Source of the DNA: a virus | Virus record (IMG/VR): IMGVR_UViG_3300025617_000009 | Coordinates: 51,085 to 115,084 of that record | Strand: one strand, 5' to 3' | DNA length: 64,000 nucleotides | Part shown: positions 10,201 to 16,681 of the stretch, piece by piece | Layout: every line of letters starts with the position of its first letter | How positions within the stretch are numbered: position 1 is the first letter of the stretch | Made by a program: the position numbers and the translations under genes | The notes under the pieces: generated by a model | Told to the model about the DNA's origin: nothing | The model's input: the letters and a program-made list of their open reading frames with translations, nothing else | Database searches by the model: none

Positions 10201-11750
10201 TAATTACCTATAACTTTAATATAACTTACACCAGTATCTTCTCGCACAGGTACAACACTTAATCCGTTTTCGATAATATTAGTTGTATCATCTAACAGTA
10301 CTTCTAGTTTTGTTACTGCTGCAGGTTCTGACGTTTTAGTTAAATCTATAACTTGTGTATTAACATTTTGTCTAGCATATAAAAATTCTGTATTTGTTAA
10401 CACAAAATCTAAAATTAGTTTCTTTAAAAAAGTATGTCCTTCAACTTCTGCTAATCTGTTACCGTCTACTTGCGAAACATCACCGTCCCAGAACAAACTG
10501 ATAGCATCTATAGTGTTTGTGTTTCCACCATAACGAATATCATACAAATATGCATCAATAGCATAACCGACATCTCTCTGACACTTGCTGGCATTAAATG
10601 TATAGCCTGCAAAAATACTATACACACTGCCGCCGTCAGCACTTACAAACGTGTGTTCACTAGTGTTTGAACTAATACCTACATCTACTGTAATAGTATT
10701 TGTACTAGTTGCTACGATTTCTACAGGTTTGTTATAAGCATAATCAGCATCAGGTTTTCTTATTGCACCGTCAATAGCGCCTACAAATGTGTGTACGCTA
10801 GTGTCACTGCTTATACCTACATTTACTGTAATAGTCGTTGCTGTAGTTGCTGTGATACTTACTAGAGTGTTAAACACATAATCTTTCCCGCCAGGTGCAT
10901 TAGATCCTGTTGATCTTGGATATGTGTGATTAGTAGTGTTACCATCTAAAGCACAAGTAAATGTTAAACTATTTTCTACGATTCTTATATCGTCGCCTTG
11001 ACTAAAATCATGGGCGCCTATAGTTAAGGTCATTACCCCAGTTGTCGGTGTGTAAACAGCATTTGTTGGAGTGTATTTTTTACCTGCTGAACTACCTGTA
11101 GCACGAGGATATGTGTGATTAGTAGCATCGTTGTCTAGCGCACAAGTAAATGTTAAACTGTCTTCTTGAATACGAATAAAATCGCCTAACTCGTAATCGT
11201 GCGCACCAATCGTTAGCTGCATTAATCCTGTAGCAGGATCATATGAAGCATCTGTAGGAGTATAAGGAACTAGGATACTGTTTGCTTTTCCACGAACAAA
11301 TGTGTGAACACTTGTGTCACTGCTTATGCCTACGTTAACTGTAATAGTTGTCGATGTAGTACTGTCAACTCGAATAGGATTATTACTATAAGGATCTGTT
11401 CCTGTTTGGTTAGGAACACCTATTGAACGAGGATATGAATGTTCTGTTGCATTGTTGTCATAGCCGCATGTAAATACTAAACTATTGCCGCTAATTCTAA
11501 TGTAATCACCGACGTTAAGTGAGTGTGTCCCTATAGTGATTTCCATTACACCTGTTGTCGGTGTATAAACAGCATTTGTCGGAGTATATGTTGTACCAAC
11601 ATGGGCAATTTGATCAGTCAACCATTCTGTTACTTCTTTCTGCAAAAATGTTTTATTTTGCTGTAGTAAGTAATATGCATTAGGTGCTAAGTTATCTGTG
11701 TAACTAATGCCTGGATGAAATACATAATCATAAATTCTTTTCTTTGCCAT
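4239..11750 (-). CDS. Giant virion fibre-like protein (2503 aa)
   Basis: The largest gene in the window. The N-terminus has a helical module (NKTFLQKEVTEWL...) shared with the fibre at 23698-28797, but here it is split by about 320 residues holding repeats of a YTPTNAVYTPTTGVM-type beta unit. Residues ~780-1620 are a long array of ~70-residue units of the form NAGxxYxxGxxIxIxGxxLGG...ND(I/L)xIxVxxVDxxGxI, likely a beta-rich shaft. The C-terminal ~850 residues are non-repetitive and probably hold the tip (GGVQLGTGGPQHG near residue 1690; later FPPSGGTVYIDNELISFTG). No enzyme motif recognised. By size, repeats and its place among virion genes it is probably a tail fibre or other appendage protein. 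Confidence 0.75.
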   Translation of the reverse strand: MAKKRIYDYVFHPGISYTDNLAPNAYYLLQQNKTFLQKEVTEWLTDQIAHVGTTYTPTNAVYTPTTGVMEITIGTHSLNVGDYIRISGNSLVFTCGYDNNATEHSYPRSIGVPNQTGTDPYSNNPIRVDSTTSTTITVNVGISSDTSVHTFVRGKANSILVPYTPTDASYDPATGLMQLTIGAHDYELGDFIRIQEDSLTFTCALDNDATNHTYPRATGSSAGKKYTPTNAVYTPTTGVMTLTIGAHDFSQGDDIRIVENSLTFTCALDGNTTNHTYPRSTGSNAPGGKDYVFNTLVSITATTATTITVNVGISSDTSVHTFVGAIDGAIRKPDADYAYNKPVEIVATSTNTITVDVGISSNTSEHTFVSADGGSVYSIFAGYTFNASKCQRDVGYAIDAYLYDIRYGGNTNTIDAISLFWDGDVSQVDGNRLAEVEGHTFLKKLILDFVLTNTEFLYARQNVNTQVIDLTKTSEPAAVTKLEVLLDDTTNIIENGLSVVPVREDTGVSYIKVIGNYNNADFLLMTNTDRGEIIYNFAKAELGGFLEYHTEEDDDFPKFLDKTDAVTIVNLFADTTGQDAADDIQIFIDEKELRTRPFDFGTDAIERMRVAPPLSMLDADFEYGLQPTKWSAIGTLRGYPSTYEVVGTELNITSATTDASIGSQGVGSSVITVTTAGAHTLEEGDPVVVKALDLGVVGAARAEGTFIVTSTPATNEFTYLAKAKVGTTSGEEMATNFTVLRKAGFYTGATIGSPEFTIDSQGSSGVMTAALNVPIGSDFIPFEDDVPEIGSPLSGNGINQGTQVTGIVGAGGTVVSPNVTNDAPAGSTSVNVDSVTGILPGLAVDRGDGVGVTVLNVVGNTVNLSDELSSTIIGNVVDYIGVNASADLVIGSGAEFTISRAGGSYTIDAITQAGTNYDAGEEILVDGADLGGLSSTNDATITISTVDSSGGILTATIAGAAFDGNASYTSIEGNYQHGNGAGASFDVTWEDNVYSLDTSNPTYTNVTGTTQQGNGSGVLFDVTWSSTGFSDVQLSGAATSGYAVNDIIQITGSNLGGTTPANDLYIKVTGVDGTGAITTFTYDSSGAPSTSRLYGGLDFDTGTGTNAQFDITTDNQNYLVNITNAGSGYTNGDSKVVTGDLLGGATPANDVTITISSVDVGGEILTVNVSGTAVDEETRESLSTSNIVGSGATFDVEVSASSYVVTVNNAGTNYASDQTILITGDQIGGSSPTNDLTVDITAITAGSETTLLGTISTISGSGTALPTMSGYVENDKLLISGVTIPNGAVTTNDIVITVTGVDGSGYITSYTFTGTAPDVVESYSAVTQSTTNGIGTGASFNIDKNADVYSVTLFAAGVDYAPTNTITILGSELGGDDGTNNLTITVNTVDVNGEILTFSIAGTAANRDVVNGLGLTADNIVGSGATWDVDIVNGVYSVTEADVGINYGVGQTVIIPGTSVGGASPTNDIEVTVTAIGTNGSIASSTFTGTAAGDVGTYTAVSGSNITINGSGATFNVTRDSGSYTSVTLVSTGVSYETGNRLIISGNDLGGVDGVNDILITVTDVDSAGSIVTFTDSGTAVAGAALDFISSVTLSESTVGGITNGDTISFSALATILVTFETAHGLIPGSGFNVVINSDDGVNNHNLANGPYIATSVPDALTLTYQARAPGAIDDNDVIAGNIYPKPDSFFIHRPYDGGVQLGTGGPQHGAQAIRQSKKYIRYQSGKGIMYTTGALFAPSYDILSISADNVEIGSTITVTTDENDHGLQVGGQIRIIGVETPGYNHDYTVTDIVNERTFRVTAQYRLGSTDPVIGFGAQISTVAWNGATVRSGIFDDQNGIFWEYDGTYLSVVQRTSTKQLAGTIAIDSDSSLVTGTGTRFRDQVKAGDRIVIKGMTHVISGVTSQTEMTVTPDFRGVVNISGAKACLITDKKIRQQDFNLDRLDGTGASKYNIDPAKMQMIGIQYSWYGAGFIDFMVRGADGNFVYAHRIRNSNVNTEAYMRSGNLPVRYEVTNEGANDRLSADMTPSQDFIPLQDASFFPPSGGTVYIDNELISFTGVDIDNNRLTGCTRSANLTNFNAGAQRSYTAGSAASHSNRTGVVLVSNTITPLISHWGSSFITDGNFDEDRGYIFSYTEQSIPVSTIKQTAFLLRLAPSVSNAITGDLGERELLNRAQLLIQGIEISSDGVDPANSNAPITGGIVVEGVLNPQNYPDNPANIVWSGLSSEAQGGQPSFAQIAAGGSVQWSTGQSAVQANITAQSAITGTATTSFFMNANNADYIYMTRDSVNNIGLEAGDSLVSAAGGATFPAGTTVRRIENSWQNNYIVRLNQRFSGRIQDSETITFSRGGDLVGRNFMLATAASLTASGASVGTDVVATTAGNFPANTKIQSISEEEFAGTIYYRIIFNNSYNGTLVAGTGTITVEFVEPPYAQPGETVFSFIATPGERANLNLDTLKELTNTTLGGRGTFPNGPDVLAINVYKTSGADTTSNIILRWGEAQA
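10640..11600 (-). repeat. Tandem beta-unit repeats inside the giant fibre gene
   Basis: Roughly residues 52-370 of the 2503-aa protein. A unit (Y-x-P-T-x-A-x-Y-x-P-x-TGVM, then TIGxHxxxxGDxIRI, SLxFTCxxDxxxTxHxYPR) occurs four times, twice complete and consecutively. A second unit, TTTITVNVGISSDTSVHTFV, is found four times between or after the copies. At DNA level the copies have diverged but share long similar blocks, e.g. around 10920-10970, 11100-11160 and 11430-11480. Confidence 0.85.
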
Positions 11751-11752
11751 TA

Positions 11753-12823
11753 TTATAATCCAAATGCTATCGAGAACGCAATATCTTGCGTGTCTACATA
11801 ATCTTTATTTGTTATATCGTTGTTGTCTACAGGTTCACTAGACACTGTTGCACTGGTAAAACTAGCAGTGCTAGGTGTAGTTAATCCTATTGTAGTGTTA
11901 TTTATTGAACTATTAGTAATGTCCATATTTTCTGCACTACTATTTCTAATATCTAATATAAGGCCTTGAGCATCAATAGTACCAATCTGAGAACTACCTA
12001 TTTGTATAGATATTTCATTATCAGCATTAAATGCTAGATCAGTTGTCGATACAATACTAAATGTTTCTACTTCGTCTGCTGAAACAGAGTCTGCTCTTAA
12101 ATAATCACCTACAGTTAAAGAGCCTGCTAGACTCATAGAGCCCTGTGATGTAATCGAGCCTTGTGCTGTTATCGAGCCTTGTGTTTCAATAGCACCTTGC
12201 GAAGTAATACTTCCACCGATGTTTACGTCTTTTGCAATGCCTGCGCCGCCAGCAAGAACAAATCCGCCCGTAGTTGTACTTGAACTTTCTGTAGTACTAG
12301 ATAAACTTAGATTGTTTAACAGTGATGTTCCTGTAACAGTTAACTGTTCAAAAATACCCACTCCGACTACAGTAGGAAGAGTTACTGTAATAATACCCGA
12401 AGATGTAAATGTTCCGTTAGCATAAAACAATCTATCAGGAGCATCTACTGGTACTTTAAATGTTAATGTACCTTGACGCTTTCCTTGAGCACTAGCTCCG
12501 TCAAATACATCACCGCCTATGTCTACAAACTGTAGTCCATTACTATATAACACACCAGGACGTTCGTAGATATTAAAATCTGCATTGCTGTCTAGTGTAA
12601 GCGTAAACTGATATGTTTCACCTTTAATTATTGTTATTCCAGGATTTCCAGTCTCATCATTGATAATAAATGTTGTACCTGAGTTAGTTACAACAAAGTT
12701 ACTGGTGTCTGCTTGACTTGCAAGCGAAATAGATTTAGCAGCAATATTACCTTCGTCATCCACAGTAAAGCCTGGACTTTTAAATCCATGCTCTGCGCTT
12801 AACGGTTTATAGTTTACTGCCAT
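11753..12823 (-). CDS. Virion structural protein with cupredoxin-like domain lacking copper ligands
   Basis: A 356-aa protein. Residues ~43-150 follow the same strand pattern as the cupredoxin at the C-terminus of the neighbouring protease: GITIIKGETYQFTLTLDSNADFNIY, then GTLTFKVPVDAP, then RLFYANGTFTSSGIITV, but the Cys, His and Met ligand positions hold other residues. It is followed by a Gly/Ser-rich stretch with short repeats (ITSQGAIETQGS..., ~200-235) and a fibre-like segment. It ends DITNKDYVDTQDIAFSIAFGL, an ending resembling the -ALG ends of the fibres at 34419 and 39019. A late-promoter octamer and GGAG lie just upstream. It is probably a tail fibre or adhesin accessory; no enzymatic function is seen. 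Confidence 0.65.
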   Translation of the reverse strand: MAVNYKPLSAEHGFKSPGFTVDDEGNIAAKSISLASQADTSNFVVTNSGTTFIINDETGNPGITIIKGETYQFTLTLDSNADFNIYERPGVLYSNGLQFVDIGGDVFDGASAQGKRQGTLTFKVPVDAPDRLFYANGTFTSSGIITVTLPTVVGVGIFEQLTVTGTSLLNNLSLSSTTESSSTTTGGFVLAGGAGIAKDVNIGGSITSQGAIETQGSITAQGSITSQGSMSLAGSLTVGDYLRADSVSADEVETFSIVSTTDLAFNADNEISIQIGSSQIGTIDAQGLILDIRNSSAENMDITNSSINNTTIGLTTPSTASFTSATVSSEPVDNNDITNKDYVDTQDIAFSIAFGL

Positions 12824-12839
12824 TAATAACTCCTATATT

Positions 12840-12847
12840 GTATTTAT
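12840..12847 (-). promoter_or_regulatory. Candidate T4-type late promoter (ATAAATAC)
   Basis: Minus strand reads ATAAATAC, 16 bases before the start codon of the gene ending at 12823, with a GGAG ribosome-binding site between. It overlaps the stop of the upstream protease gene. Confidence 0.65.
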
Positions 12848-14790
12848 GACACTATGATTTGTCCGGTCATTGCACTGTGAAACTGACAGATATAATAGTA
12901 AGTACCAGGTGTACTAGGAGTCCATGACACTTGTCCGGTTTGTAAACCGTTATTAGTTACTCCGCTTGCTTGACTTCCTGTTCCTGTAACCTGAGATGTT
13001 TTAATATAAAACGGATGTCCTGATGCGTTAACATTAAATAATAACGTGTCGCCAGAGTTACATGTCACTGTTGCATTTGTGCCTGTAAAATCTCCGCTTA
13101 ATGTATATGATCCTGCTCCTGCATTTGTTACATTTATTGTATACGTTGCTCCAGATCCTCCAGGAACAGCATCATCCGGTGTAGTATCAAACTCGTAACC
13201 AACATTAGATATTGTAAATGTACCTTTAGTTTCAACAGGTTGTGTTTGAAATGGACTTATTAACACTCTATTAGGACTGCCCAGCAATGCATCGCCGTCA
13301 GTGTAATCCGTATCGCTGGTATTGTTTATTTCTTCTTTAGACAAGTCAATAACTTTGTTAAGCACTTCTTCTGGTGTAGCATTGGGTTGCATCTGTAAGT
13401 AACACGCAACAAATCCAGCAACCTGAGGAGATGCCATAGATGTGCCGCCTATTTTCATAATTTTATATGTAGGATCATCTGGATAGTCTGATACCAGTCC
13501 TCGTGTATCATAACTCGAATCTCGTTCTTGACTAGTTGTACTTGTAATATGTGTGCCTGGAGCCCAGATATTTACGGCTGGGCCTCGTTGACTACTACTA
13601 GCAGTAGTATCAAGATTATTAACTATATCACTGTTAATATTGCCAACATTAAACGCTCTGTCTGAATAAGGACTGCCGCCTCTGTGATAGTTATATGTTT
13701 GAGATGTGGTGTCGTTTACATCTGTGTAAACAGTAAACGTGTTATTGTAGTCATCACCGTTCGGTATATCTTGTTTGTAATAATCATTACCTGAAGCTAG
13801 ACAAACATGTATGCCGGCGTCTATCATATCTTCTATTTCAGCATCAGCAACAGCTGATCTTACCGGAAAACGTCTGTAATTATCACTGTCTGGAATATTA
13901 AACTGCGGCACAATGCCGTAACTTTGCCAAAGTGCAAAATCGTTTTGAGTAGTATATGTCCAAGCAGCGCCTCTATAGTTGCCACTAATAGGAGAACCAA
14001 ATGCGCGACTAATAAATCCCCAACTCATGTTTACTACTGTAGGACGACCATTTGTTTTAGCAGCATGCCATAATCTAATAGCATCAAATGCAAATGTGCT
14101 ACTAATACCTGTTCCGTCGGTCCCGTTTAGTGTTTCTAAACCTAGTAGTTTTTGACTATAAATGTGAGCGCCTTTTGCCCATCCGTAAGTTTTACCTGCA
14201 ACTATACCTGCACAATGAGTTCCGTGACCGTCTCTGTCCCTATAATGATCTGCACTTTGTGTAAATGCTAGGCCGCTTTCTGTTGCCCAGTTTATTTGAG
14301 CTAATCTTGAATTTCCGTCTGCATCGTTCCATTCAGGGTGATTAGGATCGATACCTGAATCTTGTATTACTATATCTACACCTGTTCCATCTAGAGGATA
14401 TACATAATCTTGATTTGTATTATTATATGCTGTAGTGGTTTGTGATAAAACTTTTGATCTATATAGCCCCCAGTTTACATGATTACTCGAAACAACATTA
14501 CCTCTATAAAACAAAGAAGTTTGCGAGCCTAAAGGTACTATTTCTATATCTGGATTATCTTCTATTGGAAGCTCAACATCAATAACACTGGGATTATTTT
14601 TTAAATCTGCTGCTTCTTGGTCATTAAGCATATAATGAATAATCCTAGTTGACCCAGGACGTAGATTTGCAACATCGACATTTCTTGCTGGTATTGTTTC
14701 ATTACCGTATTGAGAAGTCATAAAAGCATCAAACTCTGCTTTGTTAACTCCTTTTTTAAGTACTACTAGATATTCTCTTTCGTTTGCCAT
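12844..14790 (-). CDS. Subtilisin-like serine protease (S8) fused to a C-terminal cupredoxin
   Basis: A 648-aa protein. Residues 1-80 look like an I9-type propeptide (YLVVLKKGVNKAEFDAF). The S8 catalytic domain has Asp144 (VIQDSGID), His189 (DGHGTHCAG), oxyanion Asn335 (ASGND) and Ser451 (GGTSMASPQVAG), so the triad is complete. After residue ~525 comes a cupredoxin domain ending PGTYYYICQFHSAMTGQIIV, with candidate copper ligands His592, Cys635, His638 and Met641. The C-x2-H-x2-M spacing equals that of amicyanin/pseudoazurin. No signal peptide is visible. Its position between virion genes suggests a virion-associated or virion-maturation protease. What copper does here is unknown; structural or adhesive use is as plausible as redox. 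Confidence 0.9.
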   Translation of the reverse strand: MANEREYLVVLKKGVNKAEFDAFMTSQYGNETIPARNVDVANLRPGSTRIIHYMLNDQEAADLKNNPSVIDVELPIEDNPDIEIVPLGSQTSLFYRGNVVSSNHVNWGLYRSKVLSQTTTAYNNTNQDYVYPLDGTGVDIVIQDSGIDPNHPEWNDADGNSRLAQINWATESGLAFTQSADHYRDRDGHGTHCAGIVAGKTYGWAKGAHIYSQKLLGLETLNGTDGTGISSTFAFDAIRLWHAAKTNGRPTVVNMSWGFISRAFGSPISGNYRGAAWTYTTQNDFALWQSYGIVPQFNIPDSDNYRRFPVRSAVADAEIEDMIDAGIHVCLASGNDYYKQDIPNGDDYNNTFTVYTDVNDTTSQTYNYHRGGSPYSDRAFNVGNINSDIVNNLDTTASSSQRGPAVNIWAPGTHITSTTSQERDSSYDTRGLVSDYPDDPTYKIMKIGGTSMASPQVAGFVACYLQMQPNATPEEVLNKVIDLSKEEINNTSDTDYTDGDALLGSPNRVLISPFQTQPVETKGTFTISNVGYEFDTTPDDAVPGGSGATYTINVTNAGAGSYTLSGDFTGTNATVTCNSGDTLLFNVNASGHPFYIKTSQVTGTGSQASGVTNNGLQTGQVSWTPSTPGTYYYICQFHSAMTGQIIVS

Positions 14791-14791
14791 A

Positions 14792-16129
14792 TTAACTAAA
14801 ACTTGTTAAGTTTCCTAGAACTACCCAACTATTGCTAGTTCTTATAAATGTAAAGTTAAACACATCCTTTGCATTTGCATTACCACTAGGAACAGAACCA
14901 CCTACCCAGTTTACAGTTTGTGCAGAGCCATCGATCTGTACTACACTTACTGAATCTGCATTTGCTGTTTGATCTACAACCACTGCAAAACTAATAGTTT
15001 TGTTATTTGTAGTAGGAACATTTTGGAAGTTTAATGTTGCTGTTACGCTTCCTGATCCTGTTAGATAAAAGATTTGTGCGTTTTGTGTGTTTAAGTTAGT
15101 TGTTGTACTTAAACTACTTGCTACTAATGTTTCAGTACTTCTAGTTATATCAAACAAATCAGCACTTATACTGTCGCTTACAACGACACCGCCTGGAGCA
15201 GTAATAGTTAAGTTAGAACCACTTACTATTTCAGGAGGCCCTGTACCGTCATTTATAAAACTTGTTGCAGTAACAGTATTAACTTCTAGATCGGTAGTTG
15301 GATCTATACTTCCGCCGCCGCCGGCATTTGCATCAACATAGGCTTTTACAGTTGATTCTGTTGCTAGTGCTGTTGCTCTATTGCTAGCAATATCAGTACT
15401 AATAGAATTTATAGTTCTTCCGCCTATTGTTAAAGAACTAGGAGATGCTGCGCCTGTAAAGTTTGCATAGTTTAAGAAATAAGTGCTGTCTTGTCCGTCT
15501 AATGTATCTGCGTCTAAGCCAGTACCGCCACTAGTAATATCAGCAGCAGGCGCCCACTGATTACCATCCCATTTTAATACTTGGCCGCTCGTTGGAGTGT
15601 TACTGCTTACATTTGTTAAATCTTCTAATGCAAGTGCAGAAGAACCTCCTGACTGATCTGTAGGAACCCAAGCAGAACCGCTCCATGCAATAACTTGATC
15701 TTGTGTTGGCGGAGTACTTAGGTCAACGTCGTCTAACGAACCTAATGTGCCTGCATATGCTACAGTTTGTAATGAATCTGTATAGTTGTTTATACCACCT
15801 AATACAGAGTTATCTGAAAGTAATTTGCTCCACGTTCCGTTATGTGCATAGTATAATGCGCCTGTTGCAGTTACTTGTGCAATAGAACCTTGATATGTGG
15901 TTGCATCGGGCAAGTCGCCTACTGTAGCATAAACAAAACTTACTTTATTAGATTTGCCGCTAACATCTATTTCAAGATTATTATTTACTACATCTAATAG
16001 TCCAGTTCCGTTTCCAAGACTGCCATATATCTCGTTGAAGTTGTCATTAATTTTATCACCGCCTGACCTTAGGGTATCGCCCGTTCCGTCATTTGCTGAT
16101 ATACCTAAGTTTAATGCTTGTTTAGCCAT
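14792..16129 (-). CDS. Tail fibre-like virion protein
   Basis: A 445-aa protein starting MAKQALNLGISANDGTGDTL, followed by GGDKINDNFNEIY, a start I recall as common in fibre and baseplate-wedge-associated proteins of marine T4-like phages. The middle has display-type repeats (SGSAWVPTDQSGGSSALALEDLTNV and TSGQVLKWDGNQWAPA), and residues ~215-300 are fibre-like with a GGGGS linker. The C-terminal ~120 residues are beta-rich (NKTISFAVVVDQTANAD) and resemble the terminal domain of short phage fibres. It lies two bases from the protease gene and two from the next gene, so the block is co-transcribed. No catalytic motif. Confidence 0.7.
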   Translation of the reverse strand: MAKQALNLGISANDGTGDTLRSGGDKINDNFNEIYGSLGNGTGLLDVVNNNLEIDVSGKSNKVSFVYATVGDLPDATTYQGSIAQVTATGALYYAHNGTWSKLLSDNSVLGGINNYTDSLQTVAYAGTLGSLDDVDLSTPPTQDQVIAWSGSAWVPTDQSGGSSALALEDLTNVSSNTPTSGQVLKWDGNQWAPAADITSGGTGLDADTLDGQDSTYFLNYANFTGAASPSSLTIGGRTINSISTDIASNRATALATESTVKAYVDANAGGGGSIDPTTDLEVNTVTATSFINDGTGPPEIVSGSNLTITAPGGVVVSDSISADLFDITRSTETLVASSLSTTTNLNTQNAQIFYLTGSGSVTATLNFQNVPTTNNKTISFAVVVDQTANADSVSVVQIDGSAQTVNWVGGSVPSGNANAKDVFNFTFIRTSNSWVVLGNLTSFS

Positions 16130-16131
16130 TT

Positions 16132-16653
16132 TTATCCCCGATCAAACGTTACACTAATTCCATCAAAGGTTAGTGAAATATTGTCAAATGTTGACGAACC
16201 AGCGAGATCAAACTCTTGAGCCACTGTTTCTTTTTGTCTCTGATATAAAGGATGATTATTTTTAAAGTATGTGGCACTAAAAAATACACTTGCGCCTGCT
16301 AAAGAAATATCGTTATCTGTAACTTTTGGCGTAGCATTAACAACAACATAACTGTCAGTTATTTCAGCAGTTATGTCAACAATGTCTTCGTTTAACCCAG
16401 CTCTTGCATATGGCAAAACAGAAGTTGTCGAGCCGCCTGCAACCACAATACATTTTATTATTTCTTTGACATTGTGATCAAAGTCTGCTATTATAGTATA
16501 TTCTGCGCCAGCAAACTCTCCGAGTTCGAATCTGTCAATCTCAGTTTTATCATAGAGTTCAATCCAGGGTCCTTGAACACTCAAGTTTACTCCTGGATTA
16601 AATTGTACAGTTTTTCTTGGTCCGGTTGAGAAATACTGGTCTAATGGTAACAT
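16132..16653 (-). CDS. Small virion-type protein, unknown function
   Basis: A 173-aa protein, mostly beta by pattern, not recognised. It is first in the 4.2-16.7 kb group and has its own late-promoter-like octamer and AAGGA site. Repeated DNISLTFDGISVTFD at the C-terminus resembles strand repeats of fibre tips. Its place next to a fibre-like gene suggests a virion or fibre-assembly role. Confidence 0.55.
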   Translation of the reverse strand: MLPLDQYFSTGPRKTVQFNPGVNLSVQGPWIELYDKTEIDRFELGEFAGAEYTIIADFDHNVKEIIKCIVVAGGSTTSVLPYARAGLNEDIVDITAEITDSYVVVNATPKVTDNDISLAGASVFFSATYFKNNHPLYQRQKETVAQEFDLAGSSTFDNISLTFDGISVTFDRG

Positions 16654-16673
16654 ACTACATCCTTTATGTAGTA

Positions 16674-16681
16674 TTATTTAT
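16674..16681 (-). promoter_or_regulatory. Candidate T4-type late promoter (ATAAATAA)
   Basis: Minus strand reads ATAAATAATAC about 20 bases before the start codon at 16653, followed by AAAGGA. It directly abuts the stop of the carbamoyltransferase gene. Confidence 0.6.

Noticed and set aside
10640-11600. CRISPR-like array
   Set aside because: Repeats are in frame, diverged, protein-coding and of unequal spacing; no constant repeat with unique spacers.
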